From: Candidatus Bathyarchaeota archaeon
Lineage (GTDB): Archaea; Thermoproteota; Bathyarchaeia; Bathyarchaeales; Bathycorpusculaceae
Reading direction: 5' to 3'
DNA: 36,792 bases
Assembly (NCBI GenBank): GCA_016927015.1
Contig: JAFGNM010000017.1
Location: 1-36,792 of the forward strand
The translations under genes were made by a program, and so were the position numbers. Numbering within the stretch: the stretch's first letter is position 1; the number at the start of each line of letters is the position of its first letter. The notes beneath the pieces were generated by a model that was given only the letters and a program-made list of their open reading frames with translations, had not been told where the DNA came from and did no database searches. Below, piece by piece: positions 7,770-16,238 of this stretch.

Positions 7770-8105
7770 TTGGATGAATTCGACGAAGCGTTACTAAGCG
7801 CCATAGACGAGATACTTCAATACACACTAGGCGACATAGGCACACAAGCTATTTACAGTTACTTAGAACGAACAGGCTGCCAAAAATCTGAAATTCCCAA
7901 CAAACTAGACACCTTCTCCGCAGAACTCAGAAGACTCCTAGGCACCGGAAGAGGTCAAATGCTTGGTTCAGCTCCAATTTTAGAGGAGGCAATCGCTGAA
8001 AGACTCTGCGCCAAATTAGGCACAAAACTGGAAGGAAGATTACCCACGGCATTTTCCATATTTATCCGCAAGCTGAAGGAAGATTACAACTCAAAAGAGA
8101 AATAA
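7770..8105 (+). CDS. Small conserved archaeal protein, unknown function
   Basis: A 111-residue acidic, helical protein (DEFDEALLSAIDEILQYTLG at the start, amphipathic helices to the end). I do not recognise a named family with certainty; its style recalls small conserved proteins of Bathyarchaeia and Thaumarchaeota. It begins with TTG, with GGAA about ten bases upstream, and TTTTTAAAAA at 7704-7713 is a likely TATA element. The segment LLGTGRGQMLGSAPILEEAIAE contains a glycine-rich turn that could bind a ligand, but nothing supports a specific role. The gene is monocistronic and convergent with the lysine methyltransferase. Confidence 0.6.
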   Translation: MDEFDEALLSAIDEILQYTLGDIGTQAIYSYLERTGCQKSEIPNKLDTFSAELRRLLGTGRGQMLGSAPILEEAIAERLCAKLGTKLEGRLPTAFSIFIRKLKEDYNSKEK

Positions 8106-8163
8106 CCTGCCGAGACCGCTGCACAAACCGCAAACTAAAATTTTTTCAGGGCAAAACAAGAAA

Positions 8164-8655
8164 CTAGGGCTTCTGATAAAGGTAAATCGTGTGTGAAGGA
8201 TAACCCAGCTTCGGGTTTTCGCAGAAAGTCTCCACTTTCACAGGCTTCCAACCCACGATTTCGTAGTCATGAGAAACCACGCGAACACCCTTCTTAAGGT
8301 CATGTTCCAGCTTCGGCCTAATCTTCTCGTTCGCACTCGTAGTCAAATACAGAAAAACCACGTCAGCAGAGGTTAAATTCACGCTAAACATGTCACCGTT
8401 CACTATAGTCACCCTGTCTGCAAGACCACTATCGTGAATGGCGCTTAAAGCCTTCTTAGCTAAATCCTCCCTCAACTCCACCCCTACAGCCCGAGCGCCA
8501 AAAGACTTCGCAGCCAGCATAACTGTCCTACCATCCCCCGCACCCAAATCAAACAACACTTCACCAGACTTCAAATCAGCCATTTTAAGCATATACTCAA
8601 TTACTTGAGCAGGACTCGGAACGAAAGGTGCAATGAACATCTCACCAGTCTCCAA
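8164..8655 (-). CDS. aKMT-like protein-lysine N-methyltransferase
   Basis: A 163-residue class I methyltransferase that closely follows the layout of aKMT from Sulfolobus, which methylates lysines of many chromatin and housekeeping proteins. Shared features are FVPSPAQVIEYMLKMA at the start, motif I DLGAGDGR, the GVELREDLAKKAL acidic strand, VSHDYEIVGW and the C-terminal HTIYLY. Length also matches (about 160). It probably methylates surface lysines of cytoplasmic proteins using SAM. It follows the nine-cysteine gene by 32 bases on the same strand, so both are probably on one transcript. Family assignment is strong by eye; substrates are unknown. Confidence 0.85.
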   Translation of the reverse strand: METGEMFIAPFVPSPAQVIEYMLKMADLKSGEVLFDLGAGDGRTVMLAAKSFGARAVGVELREDLAKKALSAIHDSGLADRVTIVNGDMFSVNLTSADVVFLYLTTSANEKIRPKLEHDLKKGVRVVSHDYEIVGWKPVKVETFCENPKLGYPSHTIYLYQKP

Positions 8656-8687
8656 TTTGGTTTAGAAGCACATTAAACTTAAAGGTT

Positions 8688-9014
8688 TCATGCAACATAA
8701 GCATCTTTCTTCGGCATCGGTCTCTTAGCTTCGCCGCATTTCACGCAACTCTGAGCACACAACTCCAAATACTTCTCTTCATCTTTGGAGCCAACTGCTT
8801 CAGCGGCTTTCTGGCACAGTTCACTAGGCTCTAAGCATCCCTCTTCCCTGCAAAGGCCCGATATGTAACTGCAAACTTCCTGCACATCCTCAGGTTCCAA
8901 CACAGCTCTGTTCGTGCGCACCAGAAGGCACAATTCTCTAGCCATGACACACGTTTTAACGTATTTGATGCGCATAAGAACCTCGTCGCGGAGCTTTTTC
9001 CGGCTTACTTCCAC
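8688..9014 (-). CDS. Nine-cysteine helical protein of unknown function
   Basis: A 108-residue protein with cysteines at 22, 29, 48, 55, 60, 67, 86, 90 and 93. The last three form CxxxCxxC (CAQSCVKC); the others are spaced about seven residues apart along predicted helices, as in helical metal-binding bundles. No family is recognised; metal storage, a metal sensor or a redox role are all possible. It starts with GTG behind a GGAG ribosome site ten bases upstream. It is 32 bases upstream of the lysine methyltransferase, and that pairing is the only context clue. The 161 bases before lhr's stop hold its promoter and nothing else seen. Confidence 0.65.
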   Translation of the reverse strand: MEVSRKKLRDEVLMRIKYVKTCVMARELCLLVRTNRAVLEPEDVQEVCSYISGLCREEGCLEPSELCQKAAEAVGSKDEEKYLELCAQSCVKCGEAKRPMPKKDAYVA

Positions 9015-9175
9015 TCTTTAAATCTCCTATAGTTACGATGGACACTGACGCAAAGTATGAGAGCCTTCACCTTAAAAAGGTTATTAACTTTTCATAACTT
9101 TCCACAAGTAATCATTAGGAAAAAAAGTTCTGAAAAAAACCTACGCCCATTAATAATGGACCTGCTACAGCTTTC

Positions 9176-12052
9176 CTACCTGAACCGCTTGCTTAACGCT
9201 TTGCGTTCCGCTTCAAGAACCAGCTCATAAAACCCATCACTAAGCTTAGGCTCTTTCTCAAGAACACCCGCAACCTCTGATGACCGAACCTTACGAGCAC
9301 TCAGAGCCACAGCTGCTGCTTTGCCATATTTCGCCATTAACTGCGCAGTTTGCAGCGCATGCCCTTGCAGTTTCTCTTCAGCCATAGCCAGTTTTTGACC
9401 TTTCTTTTCAACTAAAGGAAGCGCCCTTTCCTCGTCCACCTTCAAAAGCCCAATTGCGTGAGAGCCGCAACGGGGACATTTAGGTTTGTCAGGCAAGTCC
9501 TTGATACGAATCATCTCCAAGTAGTCCCAGCAGTTTGTGCACACGAAGTTGCCTGTCTCATTCAGCAACCTAGCCTTGGCTGATTCCACAAGCACGGTAC
9601 GCATCCGTTCGGGCGGAATAAGGTCTGTCTTCATACTTACTCGTTCGATGCCTACCCGAGCGACGGGAGTTGCGTTGCCCTCGGTTTCTAAGGCTTGCAG
9701 CTTGATTTCGCCGTCTCGAATGCTGTTTAAAACCTGAACAAGCCCGTCAGCATCAAGGTCCTTTGTGAAAACCTCCTTCAAACCTTCCTCGTAGATGGGG
9801 GTGCCCTCGAAACTCGTTATCAGCTTCTGAAGACTCACGCTGCTGAAGTCTGCCCACTTTTTCAGTGCTCCAAAACGGCGAGCTACATGAATCACGCGTC
9901 GTTTGAAGAGCCCTGTTTTCACAGTTGACCTTGTAAGCGTGCTTTTGACTGCTTGTTCGGGCATGGTTCGTAATTCGTCAAAAACTTCGAGTATGCGGGC
10001 TACGTTTGCTGCGCCCATTGTTTGCACGAAGATGCGGTAGGGGTCATGCTGAACCACTATGCCGTGTCCGAGTTTCTCTGAGAGCACCTCACCCAGCAAC
10101 TGCGCCAAAGCCCTGTTCGTAAGAGAACCGAAGTTAGCGTGGATTATCACGAAATCCTCCCAGTCTTCGAACACTACTCGTTTATCCGTGGGAACAGCCA
10201 AGCCAGCATTCACCTGCTCTATCGTCTCCGCTAACGCACGCATCATTGTGTCCTTGTCAGCCGGATACCGCTCACTAAGCAACTCGCTGGTTTCTTCTGG
10301 CGAGAGTCCGCTCTTCATTTTCTCTTCAACGAACCCTCGTATCCAAGCCACCTCTTGCGCTATTTGGAAAGGCACAGGAATTTCTTCACCTATCCAGCTC
10401 GGTATAGCACCCGTGGGGTCGTCAACTGACTTCACGTAAACCTTGTCTTCGGTGGTGTGCACTATTTGCCACGGGCTGCCTCTGATTATGAATTTGGTTC
10501 CAGCTTTGCCGTACTCCGCCATGAACGCTTCGTCAAGCACCCCAATGGAAGAGTCGCTTGAATTGTCCACGACAAGGAACTGTTTCTCAACGGGAATCAT
10601 AGACAAATTGTCAAAGTAGTATTCGAAGAGCGCTTTGGTTCGCGAAGGCTTCAAAACCACTTGGTCCTCAAAGGAAACCCAAGCTAAACGCGGAAAACGC
10701 TGATGCATGTACCTGAGCACTTTCTCAACGTCCTCCATCGTTATTCCTTGGTAGGGGTAAGCGTTTTGCGCTATCTCCAAAATCTCGGTAAACCCTAAGC
10801 GCCTGTTCTTAAGCAGTAACCCTGCAATTTGATGAGTCAACGCATCGTAAGGTTTAGGCGGAATTTCAACGGGCTCCAACTCTTCTTTCAAGGCTTTTCT
10901 TGCAATCGCCAACGCTTCTAACGTGTCGTCGGAGTCCATGCCGATAATCACACCTTTCGCCACGCGACCTACCCTGTGACCTGCCCTTCCAACTCTTTGA
11001 ATAAGTCTTGCGACTTGCCTGGGGCTCATGTACTGTATTACCAAGTCTATGCGGCCTATGTCTATGCCTAACTCGAGGCTGCTGGTGGCGATTAAACCTT
11101 TGAGGTCGCCTCTTTTCAACCCTGTTTCCGCCGCTATCCGTGATGGCTTAGCAAGAGAGCCGTGATGAATTGAAACTGGAAAGTCCATGTCCCACACTTT
11201 GAACCTGCTTGCCAGCACTTCCGAGACCGAGCGAGTGTTGGTAAACAGAAGCACTGATTTGTGTTGCTTCATGTAATCGCGTATTATTCTTAGTCGGGCT
11301 GCCACTTCTGGATGCGTGTAAAGTTGCCCTGCAAGCCTCACGTCTTCCTCGGTTGGCTGCGGAAAAATTACTTGCAACCGCATCATTTTGGCGACGGGCA
11401 CGCGGATGATTTCCACGGGTCGGTTGTTGCCTACGAGAAACTGGGCTACCTTCTCGGGGGTGCCGATGGTGGCGGACAGCCCTATCATCTGGAAGTCTGT
11501 ATGGGCTAAGTTTCTGACTCGTTCCAAAGCCAGAGACAGCTGGCTTCCCCGTTTGCTGTCTGCCAGTTCATGCACTTCGTCGATTACCACCCACCGCAGG
11601 CTTTGCAGGTGCTGGCGCAGCAGCCAACCAGACAGCATGGCTTGCAACGTTTCAGGCGTGGTTATCAGCACGTCTGGAGGGCTCCGTGACTGCCGCGTCC
11701 GCTCTTTGGTGTCGGTGTCGCCGTGCCGGACCGCCAGTTTAATGTCCAAGTTGTTGCACCACCATTCAAGCCGCTCAAGCATATCCCTGTTCAAAGCCCG
11801 CAACGGCGTAATGTACAAAACTTTTATCCCCGGCGTCTGCTGCGCCTGCAAAAGCATACTGAGCAATGGGAGAAAAGCCGCTTCGGTCTTGCCTGTTGCC
11901 GTAGGCGAAATTAAAAGGACGTTTTTGCCTTCGAGTATTTTAGGGATTGTCTTCTCCTGAGGTTCGGTAGGTTCAGGAAATCCTTTCTGTTCAATGAGCC
12001 TTCGAACTGGCTTAACAAGCATCTCAAAAACGCTTTCAGAAGCTTTCTGCAA
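9176..12052 (-). CDS. lhr: Lhr-family superfamily 2 DNA/RNA helicase
   Basis: A 958-residue helicase. Motif I is SPTATGKT (49-56), motif II DEVH (158-161), motif III SAT (193-195), and motif VI is QRVGRAGHR in the second RecA lobe. A winged helix and the long Lhr-specific C-terminal domain follow. Near the end, CTNCW (838-842) and CPRC (859-862) form the zinc site seen in archaeal Lhr proteins. Such enzymes unwind branched DNA or RNA-DNA hybrids 3'-5' and are linked to replication-coupled repair. The first codon used here is TTG; an ATG lies ten codons later. The gene stands alone between the Cys-rich gene and the large TrmB-like gene. Confidence 0.93.
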   Translation of the reverse strand: MQKASESVFEMLVKPVRRLIEQKGFPEPTEPQEKTIPKILEGKNVLLISPTATGKTEAAFLPLLSMLLQAQQTPGIKVLYITPLRALNRDMLERLEWWCNNLDIKLAVRHGDTDTKERTRQSRSPPDVLITTPETLQAMLSGWLLRQHLQSLRWVVIDEVHELADSKRGSQLSLALERVRNLAHTDFQMIGLSATIGTPEKVAQFLVGNNRPVEIIRVPVAKMMRLQVIFPQPTEEDVRLAGQLYTHPEVAARLRIIRDYMKQHKSVLLFTNTRSVSEVLASRFKVWDMDFPVSIHHGSLAKPSRIAAETGLKRGDLKGLIATSSLELGIDIGRIDLVIQYMSPRQVARLIQRVGRAGHRVGRVAKGVIIGMDSDDTLEALAIARKALKEELEPVEIPPKPYDALTHQIAGLLLKNRRLGFTEILEIAQNAYPYQGITMEDVEKVLRYMHQRFPRLAWVSFEDQVVLKPSRTKALFEYYFDNLSMIPVEKQFLVVDNSSDSSIGVLDEAFMAEYGKAGTKFIIRGSPWQIVHTTEDKVYVKSVDDPTGAIPSWIGEEIPVPFQIAQEVAWIRGFVEEKMKSGLSPEETSELLSERYPADKDTMMRALAETIEQVNAGLAVPTDKRVVFEDWEDFVIIHANFGSLTNRALAQLLGEVLSEKLGHGIVVQHDPYRIFVQTMGAANVARILEVFDELRTMPEQAVKSTLTRSTVKTGLFKRRVIHVARRFGALKKWADFSSVSLQKLITSFEGTPIYEEGLKEVFTKDLDADGLVQVLNSIRDGEIKLQALETEGNATPVARVGIERVSMKTDLIPPERMRTVLVESAKARLLNETGNFVCTNCWDYLEMIRIKDLPDKPKCPRCGSHAIGLLKVDEERALPLVEKKGQKLAMAEEKLQGHALQTAQLMAKYGKAAAVALSARKVRSSEVAGVLEKEPKLSDGFYELVLEAERKALSKRFR

Positions 12053-12105
12053 TCTCAGGTAGCCCTCAGGGTATCGAAAAGACTAAGCGAAGAATCAACG
12101 GTAAA

Positions 12106-12122
12106 AACGTTTTGGCACGCTT
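12106..12122. repeat. 17-bp repeat, copy 1
   Basis: AACGTTTTGGCACGCTT occurs here, between lhr and the TrmB-like gene, and again at 15473-15489 before the GNAT gene. Both copies are intergenic and in the same orientation. Confidence 0.5.
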
Positions 12123-12139
12123 AACTAATTCGGATGCTC

Positions 12140-14269
12140 TTATACGGTAGACGGCAGATACGTGGTTGCAACATAATCTCTGGCGAAGAATCCGTCGGTG
12201 CCTGGTCCCGAGTACTTCGACGATGGATGGAAGAAAGTTACAAACGCCTCGAAGCCACTTCGTTCTATCTCTGTCCTGTAGCCTGAAGGAGAAAACATGT
12301 TGTACGTGTCGGTCTTGACGTCACCGTAGCCTTCAATCAGTAAACATGCAGGCGGAAGATTAAGCGATGAATGAAGCAGCGGTATCGGGACTGTCCAACC
12401 TGCAAAGAGAGTGTTGCCGTGTATGCGTATTTGCAGCTTGTCTTTTTTGACCAGCTGAACATTTTGCCCTGCGGGAGTGCCTGCCAACCAACCTTTCCAA
12501 ATATCCTGCGCCTTGGGGTTGTCTCCGACATAAGCTACTGGCACAAAAGCAGGACCTTTTGGCGTCTCGAGCCATAAGTAAATCAGCATGGCGTCCTCTT
12601 CGCCTAGTGCCGAATGTTTTTCAATGTGAAAGACTGAAATCACCATGTCGGGCAAGTTAAAGTTGTCTGGCGGGTGAATAACAGCGTTTGCCATGCTACC
12701 ATACAATCTCATCAAATCCTTCGGCTGATTCTCCCCAAGGAATTTCTTCGTGTCGATGATTTTGTCCAAAATTTCTTTTTCCGTTGTTATCTCGGATTGT
12801 TTCCGCTCTTCAAAGCTAATACCGCTCAACTTTTCGAAATAAGAAGGATACCGTCTATCATTAGGAAGGCTCAGCGCACGAGATTTTCTGAGAATCGATT
12901 CTACTGTGACTGGCGATGGGGCGCGAGCATTTTTCCACAAGTCATCTAACATGTTTTTCATTTTTTCTACGTATCCAAAATCATCGGTGTAAAAGATGTT
13001 TTCGAAACGCGGTGGCAACACATGTTTTTCTTTGTCTGCAGGAGGCGTCTTAAACTGGAAAAAGTGTTTGCCATCAACTATTGTGGCTTCTGGATAGTTT
13101 ATGGGAACATGTTTGACTGCACAGGTTTTTGAAAGCTGCTCGGCGGCTTCTAAGTTCTCGCCGACTATGGGCGCCATGATTTTGACAGAGACACCTTTTT
13201 CAGTCAACTCTTTGATGATTGACATGGTTTTCCAGTATCCAATAAGACCTTTTGAAGAAGTCATCAACACTATTTCCTCTTCGGCACACTGCATAGTCTC
13301 GGCATACTTCTTTTTGGCTGCCTCCCCATCGCTAAAAACGAACGTTTTGGGCGATTGTTTGCCTGTCTTGATTTCCAAAATCTTTTCGTGAATGTCTGTG
13401 GAGTTACGCCACAAATCGTCGAAAACAGCTGTGAACGCTTGAACCAGAGCCTTGCAGTTTGTCGAAAGGCATAGATCGTCCTTTTCCAGCTTATCCGCTT
13501 TTGGTGTGGCTGTAAAGAATAGGATTTCTTCGTTGTCTCTTGTGATCATTATAGGAAATAGTCTTACGCTCAAATCAGGGTTTCTTGCCTTAAAATTGAA
13601 ACTGGTTTTAGGCATTCTCTTTAGAAACGCTTTCAGGGCGTTTAGGTTTTGTTTGGATAATTCTGTGAGGAAACGGTAGTGTATCTGTGCTCGCAAAGGA
13701 TGATTTAAGGCGGCGTCGAAAACACCGTATCGGTCTGCACGCATCAAGCTTGGAACTGTGGTTGCTATCGATAGTTGATATTTAGTGTCCTGGATTATCT
13801 TGAAAATTTTTGAGTATATTCTTTTGCGCCCTTTGATCAGCACAAACTTTTCTAAAGAAGTTTCAGCTTGGCTCTTTTTCCTCAAGTGGGCAAGCAAGTC
13901 TTTCTTGGCTTCCTCTATGAAGGCAACTTCCTCTTTCTTAGCTTTAACAACGGATTCTAGGATAGTCTCGAAGGGGACGACCATGTAGCGTGTGGGAAAC
14001 TCTAGTGTCGTCTCCACGAAACCCTTGGCTTGAAGTCCCTTTAGGATGCGGAAAATTTGTGCCTTGTCCTTCTTTATCAACTTGGCGATTTCTGTACTCT
14101 TGAGGGGGTTATGTTTGGCAAGGAAGATATAGATCTCTGCTTCTTTCTCAGTCAGTCCAGCATTTTTAAGAACCGTTTTTATGATTTCCTCGCCCAAAAC
14201 AACCACGTTCCCAGAGTAGCGATGATAGACCTTGTCAATCGTCACCATTAAAGTAACAGACACAGACAT
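12140..14269 (-). CDS. Large TrmB-like regulator with extra C-terminal domain
   Basis: A protein of about 709 residues. The first 100 contain a TrmB-type winged helix (LKNAGLTEKEAEIYIFLAK, then KDKAQIFRILKGLQAKGFVE). Two consecutive PLD-like sensor domains follow, each with the pattern of TrmB C-terminal domains (one around residues 135-315, one around 320-465, the second starting near KTFVFSDGEAAKKKYAE). The last 240 or so residues, from VESILRKSRALSLPNDRRYPSYF on, belong to no family I recognise. TrmB proteins normally have about 250-350 residues, so this is unusually long. The frame opens at 14311 with TTG, but the ATG at 14269 is preferred because a secreted-protein gene starts at 14335 in the other direction. 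Sugar sensing is known for the family and only inferred here. Confidence 0.75.
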   Translation of the reverse strand: MSVSVTLMVTIDKVYHRYSGNVVVLGEEIIKTVLKNAGLTEKEAEIYIFLAKHNPLKSTEIAKLIKKDKAQIFRILKGLQAKGFVETTLEFPTRYMVVPFETILESVVKAKKEEVAFIEEAKKDLLAHLRKKSQAETSLEKFVLIKGRKRIYSKIFKIIQDTKYQLSIATTVPSLMRADRYGVFDAALNHPLRAQIHYRFLTELSKQNLNALKAFLKRMPKTSFNFKARNPDLSVRLFPIMITRDNEEILFFTATPKADKLEKDDLCLSTNCKALVQAFTAVFDDLWRNSTDIHEKILEIKTGKQSPKTFVFSDGEAAKKKYAETMQCAEEEIVLMTSSKGLIGYWKTMSIIKELTEKGVSVKIMAPIVGENLEAAEQLSKTCAVKHVPINYPEATIVDGKHFFQFKTPPADKEKHVLPPRFENIFYTDDFGYVEKMKNMLDDLWKNARAPSPVTVESILRKSRALSLPNDRRYPSYFEKLSGISFEERKQSEITTEKEILDKIIDTKKFLGENQPKDLMRLYGSMANAVIHPPDNFNLPDMVISVFHIEKHSALGEEDAMLIYLWLETPKGPAFVPVAYVGDNPKAQDIWKGWLAGTPAGQNVQLVKKDKLQIRIHGNTLFAGWTVPIPLLHSSLNLPPACLLIEGYGDVKTDTYNMFSPSGYRTEIERSGFEAFVTFFHPSSKYSGPGTDGFFARDYVATTYLPSTV

Positions 14270-14334
14270 AATTGATTTTCGATGATTCAAACCGAATTTC
14301 AAATCAAGCAAGCAAAAAAGGGAGGTGAGAAAAA

Positions 14335-14931
14335 GTGAAAAGAAAGACTATTCTGATTCTTACCGTGGCTTTGTTGATGGTGCTCTCAGCATCATCCATA
14401 ATAGCAATATCTCAAGCGTGGTGGCCACAAAAACCCAAGTCAGAATACGTGGGATACGATCTCAAAGTTGTTTTTGGTCCGCCCACCAGTATTAATGTTG
14501 ATAATAATGGTGCTCCAGAGCTCATCATACTTGAACATATCGTTGGCGCAATCGAGTCTAATGTCACAATAGGTGATAAGGTGTATTCATACCCTGAAGA
14601 TTTCGACATCACCGTCACCCATCATGTGGAATTCAACGCTATCACCGGAAAAGGTCTTTGCAGAAATGAAGGCACAATTACGTTCAAGTTGTCTGGCCGT
14701 CCGACGCTTACGTATTGGGGAGTAGCGCGCCTTACAGATTTTCGGGTTACACCTGACGGAACATTTATTTCACCAGAAAATTTCAGAGCAGAGGGCGACT
14801 TCAAATTGACCGGTAATAAGAGGCTTAGCAACGTAGACGGCTTCGGGCTTGGGGAGGTGTATTTTGCACCGCCAGAATATACGCACCAATATGCCCACCA
14901 GTTCGGTTACATCAAAGGCTGGTCCCTCTGA
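14335..14931 (+). CDS. Secreted or lipid-exposed protein with signal peptide, unknown function
   Basis: A 198-residue protein. An N-terminal signal peptide (KRKTILILTVALLMVLSA) ends near residue 28. The mature part is rich in beta strands and aromatic residues (TVTHHVEFNAITGKGL, GRPTLTYWGVARLTDF) with no cysteine pairs except one Cys, so a small extracellular beta domain is likely. A perfect GGGAGGTGA ribosome site stands five bases before the GTG start. It is divergent from the large TrmB-like regulator, which may control it, and is followed after 69 bases by a second TrmB HTH gene. No known family is recognised. Confidence 0.72.
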   Translation: MKRKTILILTVALLMVLSASSIIAISQAWWPQKPKSEYVGYDLKVVFGPPTSINVDNNGAPELIILEHIVGAIESNVTIGDKVYSYPEDFDITVTHHVEFNAITGKGLCRNEGTITFKLSGRPTLTYWGVARLTDFRVTPDGTFISPENFRAEGDFKLTGNKRLSNVDGFGLGEVYFAPPEYTHQYAHQFGYIKGWSL

Positions 14932-14957
14932 CACACAATAAGCATACAAACATAGCC

Positions 14958-14968
14958 CCCTTTTTTTC
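14958..14968 (+). terminator. T-rich terminator
   Basis: A run of seven T (14961-14967) follows the secreted-protein stop by about 30 bases, typical of archaeal termination signals. Confidence 0.4.
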
Positions 14969-15000
14969 AGTTTCACTCTTTCCAAAAGGACGCTACCAAA

Positions 15001-15351
15001 TTGAGTAAAAAATGGATGCTCACAACCCTCGTAAACCTCGGCTTCACAGAAACAGACGCCCAAGTATACGTCTTCCTCGCAACCGAAACACCGCAAAAAG
15101 CAAGAGACATAGCCGAAACGCTGAAAATTTCCAAACAGCAGCTCTACCGTACCCTAAAAAAACTGCAGAGCAAAGGCGTCATAAACGCATCTCCCGAATA
15201 CCCCGCTCACTTTTCAGCAGTGCTGTTCGAGAAAGTCTTAGACCTATTCGTTAAAGCTAAGACGGAACAGCAAAGAGCTCTTCAAGAAAGCATGGAAGAA
15301 CTCCTCTCCACCTGGCTATTCATAACCAAGAAAGACGCGCCGAAAAACTAA
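15001..15351 (+). CDS. Stand-alone TrmB-type winged-helix protein
   Basis: A 116-residue HTH protein made of the TrmB DNA-binding domain only: LTTLVNLGFTETDAQVYVFLAT, then KISKQQLYRTLKKLQSKGVI as recognition helix and wing, then a short helix. No sensor domain follows, unlike normal TrmB proteins. It begins with TTG (an ATG lies five codons later) with an AGGAC site upstream. It lies 69 bases after the secreted protein and may share its regulation with the large TrmB-like gene on the other side. Target genes are unknown. Confidence 0.75.
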   Translation: MSKKWMLTTLVNLGFTETDAQVYVFLATETPQKARDIAETLKISKQQLYRTLKKLQSKGVINASPEYPAHFSAVLFEKVLDLFVKAKTEQQRALQESMEELLSTWLFITKKDAPKN

Positions 15352-15472
15352 CGGGCACACTGTAAAAAACTTTACATATCCTACACGAAATTCCAATCAA
15401 AATTTCAGCCTTTATAAAAGGGAGGGGTAGTCTCCGCAGAGCACAAGTCTGCAACGCATCAAGATTTATCTT

Positions 15473-15489
15473 AACGTTTTGGCACGCTT
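15473..15489. repeat. 17-bp repeat, copy 2
   Basis: AACGTTTTGGCACGCTT, identical to 12106-12122, directly upstream of the TATA element of the GNAT gene. Confidence 0.5.
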
Positions 15490-15498
15490 TTCAAAGAG

Positions 15499-15506
15499 CT
15501 TATATC
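15499..15506 (+). promoter_or_regulatory. TATA box of the GNAT gene
   Basis: CTTATATC lies about 38 nt before the ATG at 15537, giving a short leader that contains the AAGGA ribosome site. Confidence 0.45.
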
Positions 15507-15536
15507 TCATTTTTCCAAATTAAAACAAGGAAAAAA

Positions 15537-16052
15537 ATGTCGCCAACTGAAAAAACCGAGAGAAAAACGAAACCTGTAAAGAAAAAGCGAACGCGGATAG
15601 AAATTCGGCAAATGACTTTGGAGGACCTTTCTGAGGTTTGGCATTTAGGCGAGAAGCTTTTCACGCCGTCGCATTTGCCTTTCACGTACAGAGCGTAGAA
15701 CGTGGATGAGTTGCTGTCCCTTTTCAACGATGACTCAGAACTGTGCTTGGTTGCTGAAGACGTGAAATCGGGCAAGATTTTGGGTTTTGCTTTAGGAGTC
15801 ATTTTGAAACGTCCTCAGAGTTCATGGAAATACGGTTATTTCAACTGGGTGGGCGTGCAGAAAATCAGGCAGCAAAGCGGCGTTGGCAAGAGATTGTACA
15901 ACGAGTTGGAAAAACGGTTCAAACAAAAAGGGGCGAGAATTGCAATTGTGGACGTAGAAAACAATAATCCTCCAGGTGTCCGCTTCGTCGAGGGTCTTGG
16001 GTTTAAACAGGCTGAAAGTTACGTTTGGTTTTCCAAGAACATTGAAGATTAG
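15537..16052 (+). pseudogene. GNAT N-acetyltransferase interrupted by in-frame TAG
   Basis: Read through, this is a complete 171-residue GNAT protein. A basic leader is followed by RIEIRQMTLEDLSEVWHLGEK, the first strand of the fold, then VAEDVKSGKILGFALG, the acetyl-CoA loop QQSGVGKRLYNELEKRF and the final VRFVEGLGFKQAESYVWFSK. A TAG at 15696-15698 (codon 54, in FTYRA-TAG-NVDELL) splits it. Related proteins have tryptophan near this place, so TGG to TAG is the simplest change. Good ribosome site (AAGGA) and TATA box sit upstream, and both halves keep full coding character. It is either a fresh pseudogene, a base-call error or read-through. The fragment after the stop could still be predicted alone from 15702. 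Confidence 0.75.
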
Positions 16053-16182
16053 CCTAAAAAAGGAGGCGTTTATGTATTGTTCGCAGTTTTTCTGAAGCCT
16101 TATTTGTTTTTCCGTGATTTTGACAAAAAAGTGTTTAATCTTGATGTTTAAACGGAAATTTTCTATTCGAAAACAATGGAAA

Positions 16183-16192
16183 ATTATATATC
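16183..16192 (+). promoter_or_regulatory. TATA box of the 56-residue zinc ribbon
   Basis: ATTATATATC lies about 52 nt before the ATG at 16239 and would give a leader of some 25 nt carrying GGAGG. Confidence 0.6.
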
Positions 16193-16238
16193 TATCATAT
16201 TAAGAAACCATGGAACTGTAATCATGGAGGAAAAGTAA

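Noticed and set aside
15696-15698. TAG as a pyrrolysine codon
   Set aside because: Many genes here end in TAG, no pyl gene is visible, and the family has no known need for pyrrolysine at this place.
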